A DNA stretch of 64,000 nucleotides, from NCBI GenBank assembly GCA_024398105.1, contig JAKSJP010000001.1, positions 124,001-188,000 of the forward strand, given 5' to 3'. Source of the DNA: Bacteroidales bacterium. GTDB taxonomy: Bacteria > Bacteroidota > Bacteroidia > Bacteroidales > UBA932. Made by a program: the position numbers and the translations under genes. Shown here one piece after another: positions 54,600-63,459 of this stretch (positions within the stretch are counted from its first letter, which is position 1; each line of letters starts with the position of its first letter). The notes below the pieces were generated by a model. That model searched no databases. It worked only from the letters and a program-made list of their open reading frames with translations, and was not told the origin of the DNA.

Positions 54600-55650
54600 G
54601 GAATGGATTGACTCTCACCGGAACGAATGAGACAAAATAGTTCTCGGGATTGAGAGTGATGAAATGAGTCGTCCCCTGAAGGAGGCAGAAGGACAGCGCC
54701 AAGGCGTTGCCGATAAGCATGCCTTTGAGGACCAGGTTGGAGGACACGCGAAGGAACACTTCCGCGATGGACTTGTCAGTCATGCCCAGGGCCTTGAGCG
54801 TACCGATGGTCGAGATATTCCTGAAAAGCAGAATCAGAAGGCCGGATATCATATTGAAGCCAGCCACGATAGTCATCAGTATGAGGATGACAAGGACGTT
54901 CCTGTCGATCAGGTCGAGCCATGCGAAGATCTGAGGATATTTGTGCACAGCGGACATGGCGACAGGCGCCGAAAGCTCCTCAGGCGTCGAGGACAGCACC
55001 ATGAACCCTATCTCCTCTGTCTTGGTTTCCATTCCATAGTTGTCGGACCATGCGTCGTTGAGCATGACCTCGACGGACGACACCTGGTCGTCCGACCATG
55101 AATTGAGCCTCTGCATGTCGGAGAGACCTGCCATGATCACATACGTTCCTGTTCCACCAAGGGCATCGTTGTAGACCGACGCCACCTTGAAACGTCTGGC
55201 CTTTACTCTTTCTCCTATATAATATGCGGTGAGGTCATCACCCTCGCCTAGGCCAAGCTTGTCAGCCAGACCCTTCGGGATAGAGACCTGAAGGCTGTCT
55301 CCCCCTTCGGGAGTGCCTTTGAACAGAGCTCCGCATATCTCTGTTCCGTTCTTGACTATTCCTGCCCTATAGACGGCAGGGACCACATCATCGACTCCCC
55401 TCACCTGACGGATCACTGAATCGATGGCGCTGAAACTGTAGAGTGGATTGTCTTCGCCGGCATAATTGAGGTCGGGCTGCGTTATTGCGATATCTCCGGA
55501 CAACATGGCCACGCCGTTCCTCAGCTCCTTACGGAAGCCTGAGGAAATGGCGACGGCTATGATTATCACGAAGAAAGAGATAGCTATGGCAACCATAGCT
55601 ATCACTCCTTTGAAACGCAGTCTTCCTGCTATGAAACGGCTGGCGTTCAC
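54490..55650 (-). CDS. LolC/LolE-like ABC transporter permease
   Basis: 386 residues. The N-terminal helix (IAMVAIAISFFVIIIAVAIS) is followed by a MacB-type periplasmic domain (about 40-240) and three C-terminal helices of the FtsX permease domain (VLVILILMTIVAGFNMISG, GMLIGNALALSFCLL, YLVIMLLLLIPSLF). It ends DPAKTVRAK, as in the family. It probably releases lipoproteins from the inner membrane, working with an ATPase encoded elsewhere; a lolA-like gene is at 31718. Six bases follow the M13 peptidase stop. Confidence 0.88.
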   Translation of the reverse strand: MNASRFIAGRLRFKGVIAMVAIAISFFVIIIAVAISSGFRKELRNGVAMLSGDIAITQPDLNYAGEDNPLYSFSAIDSVIRQVRGVDDVVPAVYRAGIVKNGTEICGALFKGTPEGGDSLQVSIPKGLADKLGLGEGDDLTAYYIGERVKARRFKVASVYNDALGGTGTYVIMAGLSDMQRLNSWSDDQVSSVEVMLNDAWSDNYGMETKTEEIGFMVLSSTPEELSAPVAMSAVHKYPQIFAWLDLIDRNVLVILILMTIVAGFNMISGLLILLFRNISTIGTLKALGMTDKSIAEVFLRVSSNLVLKGMLIGNALALSFCLLQGTTHFITLNPENYFVSFVPVRVNPFLILEADLAAYLVIMLLLLIPSLFVSRVDPAKTVRAK

Positions 55651-55656
55651 AGTATC

Positions 55657-57672
55657 TTACCAGATATGTACACGCTCGCTCTCAGGAAGGAACATAGGAT
55701 CACCCTCCTTGATGCCGAACGCATCGTAGAATGTCTGGAAGTTCTTGACTGATACATTGACTCTGTTGACTGCGAGTGAGTGTACGTCAAGCATTGTAAG
55801 TCTTGCCTTCTCCTCGTCGGTGATGTTCTGAGCCCAGATAGCACCGTAAGAGAGGTAGAATCTCTGTGCAGGTGTGAAGCCGTCGATAAGTGGCTGCTCC
55901 TTGCCCTCAAGAGCGTTGAGCATAGCTGAGTAAGCGATGCTGAGTCCGCCGTGGTCACCGATGTTCTCACCGAGAGTATTGTGTCCGTTAGCCATGAGGC
56001 CTGGGATGATCTCGACCTTGTCGAACTGAGCGGCGAGGATCTCTGCCTTTGCGCGGAAACGCTCGTCATCCTCTGCTGTCCACCAGCCTGACATGTTGCC
56101 ACGTGCGTCGAAGAGACGGCCCTGGTCGTCGAAACCATGAGACATCTCGTGACCGATGACGACGCCGATACCGCCATAGTTGACAGGATCGTCGGCATCA
56201 GCATTGAAGAATGGTGGCTGGAGGATCGCTGCAGGGAAGCAGATCTCGTTTGTTGTAGGGTTGTAGTATGCATTCACAGTCTGAGGAGTCATACCCCACT
56301 CTGTCCTGTCAGTAGGCTTGCCGAGCTTGGACATGTTGTCTGCCACATACCACTCGCTTGCTGCCTTCATGTTCTCATAGTAGCTCTTCTGAGGGTCGAT
56401 CTCAAGAGTGCTGTAATCCTTCCATGTGTCAGGATAGCCGATCTTCACTGTGAAGCTCTCGAGCTTCTCGTGAGCCTTCACCTTTGTCTCTGCGCTCATC
56501 CAGTCAAGCTCATCGATGTGCTGGCCGAGAGCGATCTGAAGGTTCTTCACGAGCTCTACCATCCTGGTCTTTGAAGACTCTGGGAAGTACTTTGCCACAT
56601 ACATCTTGCCGACAGCCTCGCCGAGGATGCTGTTAGGAACTGACATAGCTCTCTTCCAGCGTGGCTTCTGCTGCTGGATACCTGACATCTGACGGCTGAA
56701 GAAGTCGAATGAAGCGTCTGTGAAATCATCGCTGATCGAGCCGCATGCGCCCTGGATGAACTGGCCAGCGACGTAGTCCTTGAGGGCTGCGAGGTCAGCT
56801 GTTGCGAAATACTTCGCGAAGCCCTCGAAGTATGAGAGCTCAGCGACTACGAGCTTGTCCTGTGCAGGAATGCCTCTCTGTGCGAAATATGTAGCGAAAT
56901 CAAATCCTGGGTACTTCGCAAGAAGCTCAGCTGTAGACATAGGGTTGTACTGTGCCTCGACATCTCTCTCCTGTACGCTGTCCCATGAGTGGATAGCGAT
57001 GACATCCTCGACTGCAAGTGCATTCGCAGCGGCTGTAGCTGGATCTGCGATGCCGGCAAGGCCGAACACCTTGGCAAGGAAATTCCTGTAGCCTTCCTTG
57101 AGCTCTGCGTTCTTAGGATCCACATAGTAGTCTCTGTTACCGATACCGAGACCGCCCTGTCCGAGATAGAGGATCTGGTTGTCGCTGTCCATCATGTCTG
57201 CCTCGACATATACTCCGAAGAATGCGCTCTCTCCGCTGTTGTGGAGGTCTGCGACCATCTTTACGAGACCGCTCTTGTCTGAGACTGCATAGATTGCGTC
57301 AAGATACTTCTTGATAGGCTCAGCACCCTCAGCGTTGAGGCGTACTGAATCGAGACCCATCTTATAGAGGTCTGCGATCTTCTGCTCCACTGAGCCTTTC
57401 TCTGTCTTGAGGGTGGTCATGTTCTTGAAGAGGTCGTTGAGTCTCTCGACGTTGGTCTCTCTGAGCATATCGAATGAACCGAAACGTGCATACTCTGCAC
57501 CGAGAGGGTTGTTCTTCTGCCATCCTCCGGTAGAATACTGGTAGAAATCTTCACCTGGGGCGACTGTAGTGTCCAGGTTTGCGAGATCGATTGCAGGAAC
57601 CTTCTCATCCTGCTTTGCGCCGCAGCCGGCGATCACCATTGCTGCTGCCATGATCAAAAATACTTTTTTCAT
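55657..57672 (-). CDS. pepO: M13 family zinc endopeptidase lipoprotein
   Basis: 671 residues. Lipobox VIAGC. Neprilysin/PepO family: N-terminal M13_N helical domain (about 25-420), then the catalytic domain with NAYYNPTTNEICFPAAILQPP, zinc motif HEMSH in VIGHEMSHGFDD and third ligand Glu in GENIGDHGGLSIAY. The terminal residues VHIW are the hydrophobic/aromatic end typical of M13. Degrades oligopeptides, located periplasmic or at the outer membrane. It heads an operon with the LolC/E-like gene. Confidence 0.96.
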   Translation of the reverse strand: MKKVFLIMAAAMVIAGCGAKQDEKVPAIDLANLDTTVAPGEDFYQYSTGGWQKNNPLGAEYARFGSFDMLRETNVERLNDLFKNMTTLKTEKGSVEQKIADLYKMGLDSVRLNAEGAEPIKKYLDAIYAVSDKSGLVKMVADLHNSGESAFFGVYVEADMMDSDNQILYLGQGGLGIGNRDYYVDPKNAELKEGYRNFLAKVFGLAGIADPATAAANALAVEDVIAIHSWDSVQERDVEAQYNPMSTAELLAKYPGFDFATYFAQRGIPAQDKLVVAELSYFEGFAKYFATADLAALKDYVAGQFIQGACGSISDDFTDASFDFFSRQMSGIQQQKPRWKRAMSVPNSILGEAVGKMYVAKYFPESSKTRMVELVKNLQIALGQHIDELDWMSAETKVKAHEKLESFTVKIGYPDTWKDYSTLEIDPQKSYYENMKAASEWYVADNMSKLGKPTDRTEWGMTPQTVNAYYNPTTNEICFPAAILQPPFFNADADDPVNYGGIGVVIGHEMSHGFDDQGRLFDARGNMSGWWTAEDDERFRAKAEILAAQFDKVEIIPGLMANGHNTLGENIGDHGGLSIAYSAMLNALEGKEQPLIDGFTPAQRFYLSYGAIWAQNITDEEKARLTMLDVHSLAVNRVNVSVKNFQTFYDAFGIKEGDPMFLPESERVHIW

Positions 57673-57710
57673 TATTTGTCTATTAATCGTTTTTCAATTG
57701 AGCAATTTTG

Positions 57711-57718
57711 CAAAGTTA
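57711..57718 (-). promoter_or_regulatory. -7 element of the M13 peptidase gene
   Basis: Minus-strand TAACTTTG, an exact TAnnTTTG match, 38 bases upstream of the ATG at 57672. Confidence 0.6.
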
Positions 57719-57762
57719 ATGTTTTTATACGAAATTCGCTCCGTTTTTCAGGTTCATAGGCA

Positions 57763-58713
57763 ATGAAGTCACTACTGCAGTTCTGCAAGGATTGGATGCT
57801 TCCGATAGCGATCACTATCGGCGTATGCCTGTATCTTGTCTACCACTACACCCCTGCGCTCTACCCTGTCGGCCCGATATGCCACCAGATAGTAGCGAAG
57901 GGCCAGCAGATATTCATCGGCATCATGCTGTTCCTCCAGTTCGTCAAGGTCGCACCGACCGAGGTCAAGGTCAAGAGATGGCACATCCTGCTTCTGCTCT
58001 TCCAGGCGCTCACCTTCGTCGGCCTGGCTCTTATCGCGGTCTATGTCAGGTCCATGGAAGCCAAGATCCTGCTTGAATCCGCGATGCTCTGCCTGATCTG
58101 CCCGACAGCTTCGGCATCAGGAGTCATCACAGACAAGCTGGGAGGAAACATCTCGGAGAACATGACCTACGTGGCGCTGATCAACGCGATGGGTACCTTC
58201 CTCATCCCTGCGATAGTCCCTCTCGTACATCCATCGGACATCGGTTTCTGGGCGAATGTCTGGATAATTGCCCGCAGGATATTCCCCATGCTCCTCCTGC
58301 CATGCTTCGGAGCATGGTTCGTCAGATACGCCTTCCCTAAGCTGCACGGATGGCTCAGCAGGTACACATGGTGGGCATTCTACCTCTGGAGCATAGGCCT
58401 CATCTTCGCGATGATACTCGCGACCAGGGCGCTCGTGCTCAGCGGACTTTCATGGATAGTCGTCTCGCTTATCGGAATAATCACTTTCGCATGCTGCTTC
58501 ATCCAGTTCGCATGCGGACATCTCATCGGACGCAGATACAGCGAGGTCACAAGGATAACTGCCGGACAGGCCCTCGGCCAGAAGAACACAGGATTCCTCA
58601 TATGGCTCGCCTATTCATTCCTCACACCTGTCACAGCAATCGCAGGCGGTCTCTACTCGATCGCCCACAACCTGGTGAACTCCTGGGAATTATATCAGAA
58701 AAGGATATCATAG
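57763..58713 (+). CDS. BASS (bile acid:sodium symporter)-like transporter
   Basis: 316 residues, about nine or ten membrane helices. Features of the BASS/SBF fold: an N-terminal amphipathic helix, CLICPTASASGVITDKLGGN in the first half and GQALGQKNTGFLIWLAYSFL in the second, which match the crossover motifs that line the sodium and substrate site. Despite the family name, many members carry other organic anions, so the substrate is unknown. Monocistronic by position, ending at the palindrome at 58717. Confidence 0.78.
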   Translation: MKSLLQFCKDWMLPIAITIGVCLYLVYHYTPALYPVGPICHQIVAKGQQIFIGIMLFLQFVKVAPTEVKVKRWHILLLLFQALTFVGLALIAVYVRSMEAKILLESAMLCLICPTASASGVITDKLGGNISENMTYVALINAMGTFLIPAIVPLVHPSDIGFWANVWIIARRIFPMLLLPCFGAWFVRYAFPKLHGWLSRYTWWAFYLWSIGLIFAMILATRALVLSGLSWIVVSLIGIITFACCFIQFACGHLIGRRYSEVTRITAGQALGQKNTGFLIWLAYSFLTPVTAIAGGLYSIAHNLVNSWELYQKRIS

Positions 58714-58716
58714 AAA

Positions 58717-58738
58717 AAGGACCTCAGCTGAGGTCCTT
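58717..58738. terminator. Palindromic terminator between convergent genes
   Basis: A perfect 22-base palindrome (AAGGACCTCAG and its complement) lies three bases after the BASS stop and five before the stop of the minus-strand TPR gene. A-run on the left; weak T content on the right, so it suits the minus strand best. Confidence 0.7.
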
Positions 58739-58743
58739 CCAAT

Positions 58744-59670
58744 CTATTTCTTACCGTTAAGATAGTCAAGCCTTGCCTGTGAAGACTGCTTCGTCGGCTC
58801 GTCCTCGGCATACTGTGCAAGCAGCGCAAGATACTTCTTCTCAAGCTTGACGTTCTTCATCTTCCTGGAAAGAATGACACCGTTCCTGATGGCGGTCAGG
58901 TCATCCTTCTTGATCTTCAGCACCTTGTCATAGAACTTCTGCGCAGCCTTCGGGTCATTCTTTCCTACAAGATGGTATGAACCCAGGTTGTCAAGGAAAA
59001 GCACATCGTCCGCATTGTACTTCAGCATATCCTCGGAGATCGAGCGGAACGCCTCATAGCCAGACGGAGTAGCCAACTTGAAGAATGAATAGCAATACTC
59101 CTGGACAAGCGCCTTGAACATCTCATTGTCCACCGCCTGGTCCTCATAGGTCCATGCCGGCTTCGAGCCATAGTTGAACGCTACAAGTTCCTTGATCCTT
59201 GACAGAGCCATGTCCGGGCTGCCCTTCTCGTAGTTTGCAAGCGCGGTGATGGCGGCACATCTGTTCTCAAGCTTGAGCGGAGCCTTCTGGTTCACCTTGT
59301 CTATATACTGCTGGGCCTTGCCGAAAAGCTCATCGTCATACTGGGTGTCGTAGTAATAGTAGACATCGTTTCCGAGCGAGTCCTTGAGCTGGAGGATAGG
59401 CTTCTGTCCAAGATAGGTAGATGTGCCCATGGACACGGTATTGTCCGACTGGCACTTCTCATAATAGAAGAGGAACGCTGCTGCGAGCATGTTCTCGTCC
59501 TCCGGAAAGGCCTCCTCCCACCTGTTGATGAGGGTCTCGACACCTACACCGGCATTGCCCACGTTCTTTGTGAGACGGTTATACCTCTCAAGATATTCCT
59601 GCTCCGTACTCTGGGCAAGAGCTGGAATGCTGACTGCTGCGATGAGCAGCGACATAATGATTCTTTTCAT
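58744..59670 (-). CDS. Secreted TPR-like protein
   Basis: 308 residues. Signal peptide MKRIIMSLLIAAVSIPALAQ. The rest is helical, with degenerate TPR pairs best seen near the C-terminus (DDVLFLDNLGSYHLVGKNDP, AQKFYDKVLKIKKDDLTAIR). No catalytic motif. It begins immediately after the RsmF-like gene stop with no gap, so it is probably the last gene of a three-gene unit starting with the SRPBCC gene. Function unknown. Confidence 0.78.
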   Translation of the reverse strand: MKRIIMSLLIAAVSIPALAQSTEQEYLERYNRLTKNVGNAGVGVETLINRWEEAFPEDENMLAAAFLFYYEKCQSDNTVSMGTSTYLGQKPILQLKDSLGNDVYYYYDTQYDDELFGKAQQYIDKVNQKAPLKLENRCAAITALANYEKGSPDMALSRIKELVAFNYGSKPAWTYEDQAVDNEMFKALVQEYCYSFFKLATPSGYEAFRSISEDMLKYNADDVLFLDNLGSYHLVGKNDPKAAQKFYDKVLKIKKDDLTAIRNGVILSRKMKNVKLEKKYLALLAQYAEDEPTKQSSQARLDYLNGKK

Positions 59671-60996
59671 CTAGATATCCATTCTGATTCTCCTTCCCTG
59701 CGGAAGAAGATTGTTACACCTGTTGCCAAGATTCTTCACGAAACCTAGCCTCTGCCCCTCATGGCATACAATAATCAGTCCTTTCGGAGCATCTTTCAGG
59801 ACGATCGGATCCTTATGCAGGAAAGAAAGCGCTGTCTTCCTGTCCACATCGACCTGAGGGAAAGCTCCTTGAGCGAGTACTGAGACCAACGCAAGATCCG
59901 CATGAGGCACCAGGTCCTTGCCCTTGACCTCACCGACAGCCACGCCTTTCATCAGAGGTCTGAGGAATTCGAGCGCTTCGACTTCGGCCGCTATCACCTT
60001 AGGTACCGCCACGACGGTATCGTTCTTCTGCACGAAACTCATAGGCACGTCGAAAAGATGGCTGAACGAAGGTCCCTTGGCCGTCTTCGGCTGTCTCAGG
60101 CGTGGCTCGGAGCCACCGTTCTTACGGACTGCGGCGCAGTACTGTCCCTCACCCTTGACAAGGCCCGGGACAAGGCTGAAGCCAAGTTCCGTACGATATA
60201 CACCTGGAAAACCGGCATCGACCGCTATCAGCTCGGCATCAAGGTTCTCCATCATCCACCTGACGTTCCCGTCGTTCTCGCGACGGTTGAAAGTACAGGT
60301 CGAATAGACCATGGTACCCTGATCCGACAGTGCGGGCCAGACATCGGCTACTATCCTTCTCTGACGGGCCTCACACAGAGCGACATTGTCCTCGGACCAC
60401 TGGCGGACCGCCTCGTCGTCCTTCCTGAACATGCCCTCACCCGAGCAAGGGACGTCTGCCACGATCATGTCGAAGAAGCCCTCGAGCGGCGAGAACGCCT
60501 TCGGGTCGACGCTGGTCACGACGACATTGGGGTCTCCCCACCTGCCGACATTGTCCGCAAGTATCTGAGCCCTCTGCTTCATCACCTCGTTCGCGACGAG
60601 GATGAAAGAGTCGCCGCATATCTGTCTGAGCGATGAAGCCAGGTCTGTGGTCTTGCCGCCCGGTGCTGCGCAGAGGTCGAGCACACGCAGAGGTCTGTCC
60701 TTCTTGCTTATCAGCTGACGTGCGACATGTCCCACGAACATCGCTGAAGAGTCCTGGACATAGTATGCTCCGGCATGGAAAGCCGGATCCATCGTGAACG
60801 ACGGTCTTTCGGAGAGCATCAGGCCGAGCGGATTCCATGGTACCGGAACTCCGTCGAATGCGACCTGCGGACGGGAAGGATTGAGCCTTACCGATACCGA
60901 CGGAGCGCTGTCAAATGCCTCGAAGGCGATGTCCGCATTGGACTCGCCTATCGCCTCTGTGAGAGTTCTCCTGAAAGCTTCGTTCAGATTCTCCAT
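59671..60996 (-). CDS. RsmF/NOP2-family rRNA cytosine-5 methyltransferase
   Basis: 441 residues. SAM domain with VLDLCAAPGGKTT (motif I), ADVPCSGEGMFR (motif IV, Cys) and YSTCTFNRREN (motif VI, catalytic Cys). The N-terminal RNA-binding piece has SVRLNPSRP, and a C-terminal PUA-like RsmF extension has FGxx-type and KDAPKGLIIVCHEGQRLGFV sequences. It should form m5C in 16S rRNA; the exact base is not derivable. The ATG overlaps the preceding SRPBCC stop by one base. Confidence 0.92.
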   Translation of the reverse strand: MENLNEAFRRTLTEAIGESNADIAFEAFDSAPSVSVRLNPSRPQVAFDGVPVPWNPLGLMLSERPSFTMDPAFHAGAYYVQDSSAMFVGHVARQLISKKDRPLRVLDLCAAPGGKTTDLASSLRQICGDSFILVANEVMKQRAQILADNVGRWGDPNVVVTSVDPKAFSPLEGFFDMIVADVPCSGEGMFRKDDEAVRQWSEDNVALCEARQRRIVADVWPALSDQGTMVYSTCTFNRRENDGNVRWMMENLDAELIAVDAGFPGVYRTELGFSLVPGLVKGEGQYCAAVRKNGGSEPRLRQPKTAKGPSFSHLFDVPMSFVQKNDTVVAVPKVIAAEVEALEFLRPLMKGVAVGEVKGKDLVPHADLALVSVLAQGAFPQVDVDRKTALSFLHKDPIVLKDAPKGLIIVCHEGQRLGFVKNLGNRCNNLLPQGRRIRMDI

Positions 60997-61454
60997 TATT
61001 TCTTGAAGTAGTCCGGATACATTGAAGGGTCGAAGCCCTCAGGCATCACACCGTTCGAGAGGTCCACCAGCGACTGCACGATCTTGTCAAGACCTTCCTG
61101 GATCTTGGAGCCGATCATCATTCCCATCATGAAGTTGAGGTCAGCCTCGACGTCGATGTGGAAGTCTGTGGAATATGGGTCACCGTTGTTCGAATCGAAG
61201 CAGAGATCGACCTTGAAGCCGAATGGAGCGCCGTTGTCGATGATAGAGATACGTGAGTATGGGACTCTCTCGTAGACCTTGACTCCGATATTGAAGCCCT
61301 GCACGGAGGCGCTGATAGTATCATAGTCAGCCTCGACTCCTGCTTTCTTGTCCTCCGGGAGCATATTGAGGAAGTTCCTCATGTCTACGAATGACATATA
61401 GAGCTGGTAAGGTGGGGTCTTCACAACGCCATGCTTACTTTTGTATTCTTTCAT
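60996..61454 (-). CDS. SRPBCC-fold protein
   Basis: 152 residues from ATG 61454; 13 in-frame codons upstream overlap the promoter and are rejected. Pattern of a START/polyketide-cyclase-like SRPBCC helix-grip fold: SFVDMRNFLNMLPEDKKAGV, VKVYERVPYSRISIIDNG, IDVEADLNFMMGMMIGSKIQ and a long C-terminal helix. These bind a hydrophobic ligand in an internal cavity; which one is unknown. First gene of the SRPBCC-RsmF-TPR unit, divergent from the NUDIX gene. Confidence 0.75.
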   Translation of the reverse strand: MKEYKSKHGVVKTPPYQLYMSFVDMRNFLNMLPEDKKAGVEADYDTISASVQGFNIGVKVYERVPYSRISIIDNGAPFGFKVDLCFDSNNGDPYSTDFHIDVEADLNFMMGMMIGSKIQEGLDKIVQSLVDLSNGVMPEGFDPSMYPDYFKK

Positions 61455-61470
61455 AAAAAATCTAAATTTG
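61440..61470 (+). promoter_or_regulatory. NUDIX gene promoter
   Basis: TTTG (61440-61443), 19-base spacer, TAAATTTG (61463-61470): an exact two-box Bacteroidetes promoter. The ATG is at 61508. Confidence 0.8.
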
Positions 61471-61481
61471 CGATATATAGG

Positions 61482-61489
61482 CAAAGATA
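61482..61489 (-). promoter_or_regulatory. -7 element of the SRPBCC gene
   Basis: Minus-strand TATCTTTG, an exact TAnnTTTG match, 27 bases upstream of the ATG at 61454 and only 12 bases from the opposing NUDIX -7 box, so the two polymerases would compete for the site. Confidence 0.6.
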
Positions 61490-61507
61490 ACAATTCTACG
61501 GTTAATA

Positions 61508-62119
61508 ATGCACAGGATATATTTTGAAAAGCGCTGCATAACGGTCTGTCCGCCAGATGACGCCGTCCTCTCGGACCCGAATTCCATCGAGTTCCACCTG
61601 GCAGAAGGCGACAGCTTCAGCTCGCTCGTAGATTTGTTCGAGAGCTCCCGGACACTGGGCCTCATCTGCATCCCGACCGAAGATGTCGAAGGCACCTACC
61701 GCCGCATCTGCGCAGAATTCAAGGAAGTGAACGCCGCCGGAGGACTGGTCTCCAACAAGAGAGGTGACTACCTTCTGATCAGGCGCTTCGGCCTGTGGGA
61801 CCTTCCGAAGGGACATCAGGAACCTGGAGAGGACATCACGGTCTGCGCCATGAGGGAAGTCCAGGAAGAGACAGGCGTCAAGGAACTGATGCTCAGGAAT
61901 CTGATCTGTGTGACCGACCACTGCTATATCCGCGACGGGATATGGCATCTCAAGCACACATGGTGGTACGACATGCTGTACACGAACCCCGTGGACCTCA
62001 CTCCACAGTGCGAGGAAGATATCTCAAAGGCCGCGTGGGTGGCCAGATCAAGCCTTCCTCCCCTTCTGAAGAACACATATCCATCCATCGTGGAAGTCTT
62101 CCGCGAAGCAAAAGTCTGA
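61508..62119 (+). CDS. NUDIX hydrolase
   Basis: 203 residues. The NUDIX box GHQEPGEDITVCAMREVQEE followed by TGV fits Gx5Ex7REUxEExGU exactly, supplying the Mg2+-binding Glu residues. The about 75 residues before the domain (MHRIYFEKRCITVCPPDDAV onwards) form a separate N-terminal part typical of a Bacteroidetes subgroup and not recognised as a known domain. It hydrolyses a nucleoside diphosphate linked to another group; the substrate is unknown. Own promoter and terminator. Confidence 0.92.
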   Translation: MHRIYFEKRCITVCPPDDAVLSDPNSIEFHLAEGDSFSSLVDLFESSRTLGLICIPTEDVEGTYRRICAEFKEVNAAGGLVSNKRGDYLLIRRFGLWDLPKGHQEPGEDITVCAMREVQEETGVKELMLRNLICVTDHCYIRDGIWHLKHTWWYDMLYTNPVDLTPQCEEDISKAAWVARSSLPPLLKNTYPSIVEVFREAKV

Positions 62120-62121
62120 AA

Positions 62122-62157
62122 AAGTCGGGCACCTGTGAAACAAAGTGCCCGATTTTC
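62122..62157 (+). terminator. Terminator of the NUDIX gene
   Basis: TCGGGCAC (62125-62132) pairs perfectly with GTGCCCGA (62145-62152), followed by TTTT and preceded by AAA, three bases after the stop. Confidence 0.85.
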
Positions 62158-62226
62158 CGTATATAATAATGTCTGCGACATCAGCAGGCACAGGTCAGAA
62201 ACGAAACAAAAGACATCATATAATTT

Positions 62227-63276
62227 ATGAAGCTATCACAATTCCAATTCCCGCTTACCAGAGAGAACGTCGCATCCGAGCCACCAAGATGGAGGGACGA
62301 ATGCAAGCTCATGGTACTCCACAAGGCTACCGGCGAGATCGAGCACAAGCAGTTCAAGAACATCATCGACTACTTCGGAAAAGGCGACATGTTCGTGCTC
62401 AATGACACCAAGGTATTCCCTGCCATGCTCAGAGGAAACAAAGAGAAGACAGGTGCCGACATCGAGGTATTCCTCCTCAGGGAGCTCAACAAGGAGCAGA
62501 GACTCTGGGATGTGATCGTCGATCCTGCAAGAAAGATCAGGATAGGAAACAAGCTCTATTTCGGTGAGGACGAGAGCCTCGTCGCAGAGGTGATCGACAA
62601 CACTACTTCCAGAGGCCGTACCCTCAGGTTCCTCTTCGACGGTGAATACGAGGAGTTCAAGCAGACCCTCTTCAGCCATGGAAAGACACCAGTTCCAAAG
62701 TGGGTCAAGGATGAAGTCACCCCTGAGGACGCAGAGAACTATCAGACTATCTTCGCCAGGGAGGAAGGTGCGGTCGCAGCGCCTGCCGCTGGTGCGCACT
62801 TCAGCCGCGAGCTCTTCAACCGAATGATACTCAAGGATATCGACAAGACATTCATCACAGTCCACATGGGTATCGGCCACTTCAGGAAAGTCGACGTCGA
62901 GGATCTCTCGAAGCACAAGATGGATTCAGAGAAGCTCTACATCTCCCCTGAGTCTGCAGAAGCTATCAACAACGCAAAGAGAAACGGCCACAAGGTACTT
63001 GCAGTCGGCGTCACAGTGATGAGAGGTCTTGAGACATACGTCACCACCAACGGCGAAGTCAATGCATATGACGGCTGGACCAACAAGTTCATCTTCCCTC
63101 CTTACAGCTTCGCAGTTCCTGACGCCATCGTATCCAACTTCCATCTTCCACTCTCCACCATGCTCATGTCGGTAGCGGCATTCGGCGGCTACGAGAAGGT
63201 GATGAACGCCTACAAGGTGGCACTCGAGGAAGGATACAAGTTCGGACCTTACGGAGACGCTCTCCTCATCATCTAA
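62227..63276 (+). CDS. queA: S-adenosylmethionine:tRNA ribosyltransferase-isomerase
   Basis: 349 residues, full length. Converts preQ1 at the wobble base of tRNAs with GUN anticodons to epoxyqueuosine using the ribosyl part of SAM. Family sequences: KLMVLHKATGEIEHKQF, VLNDTKVFPAML, FAREEGAVAAPAAGAHFS, ITVHMGIGHFRKV and NFHLPLSTMLMSVAAF. Starts MKLSQFQFPL, as usual in Bacteroidetes. An ATG at 62227 after an AT-rich leader; I see no convincing TAnnTTTG box. Followed by a hairpin-rich 200-base region. Confidence 0.97.
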   Translation: MKLSQFQFPLTRENVASEPPRWRDECKLMVLHKATGEIEHKQFKNIIDYFGKGDMFVLNDTKVFPAMLRGNKEKTGADIEVFLLRELNKEQRLWDVIVDPARKIRIGNKLYFGEDESLVAEVIDNTTSRGRTLRFLFDGEYEEFKQTLFSHGKTPVPKWVKDEVTPEDAENYQTIFAREEGAVAAPAAGAHFSRELFNRMILKDIDKTFITVHMGIGHFRKVDVEDLSKHKMDSEKLYISPESAEAINNAKRNGHKVLAVGVTVMRGLETYVTTNGEVNAYDGWTNKFIFPPYSFAVPDAIVSNFHLPLSTMLMSVAAFGGYEKVMNAYKVALEEGYKFGPYGDALLII

Positions 63277-63290
63277 GGAAAGATAATATA

Positions 63291-63345
63291 GTAAGGTATC
63301 TTCCTTACCTGGTAAAGAAACAGCTTTACCGGTAAAAGAAACCGG
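63291..63345 (+). other. Cluster of mutually exclusive RNA hairpins after queA
   Basis: GTAAGG (63291-63296) pairs with CCTTAC (63303-63308). CTGGTAAAG (63309-63317) pairs with CTTTACCGG (63324-63332). CCGGT (63329-63333) pairs with ACCGG (63341-63345) and would break the second stem. The three carry related GGTAA sequences. Alternative pairing just upstream of a terminator is what leader attenuators look like, but simple 3'-end structures of queA are also possible. Confidence 0.4.
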
Positions 63346-63372
63346 ATCAAAGGTTAAGATTTCAATATTTTT

Positions 63373-63406
63373 ATGGCACTCAGTCTACTGGGTGCCATTT
63401 GTTTTC
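63373..63406 (+). terminator. Terminator upstream of dprA
   Basis: ATGGCAC (63373-63379) pairs perfectly with GTGCCAT (63392-63398), continued by CAG/CTG inside (63381-63383, 63388-63390), then TTTGTTTT. A strong intrinsic terminator, about 100 bases past queA and 75 before dprA. Confidence 0.75.
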
Positions 63407-63430
63407 CGTCCTTGGTACTAACTTCACATC

Positions 63431-63459
63431 GCCCGGCATGGGACGGGACCATGCCCGGC
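63431..63459 (+). other. GC-rich hairpin just upstream of dprA
   Basis: GGCATGG (63435-63441) pairs with CCATGCC (63449-63455); beyond one C-C mismatch, GCC (63431-63433) pairs with GGC (63457-63459). No T-run follows, so it is not a terminator on this strand. It lies 20 bases before the dprA ATG and could influence translation. Confidence 0.45.
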
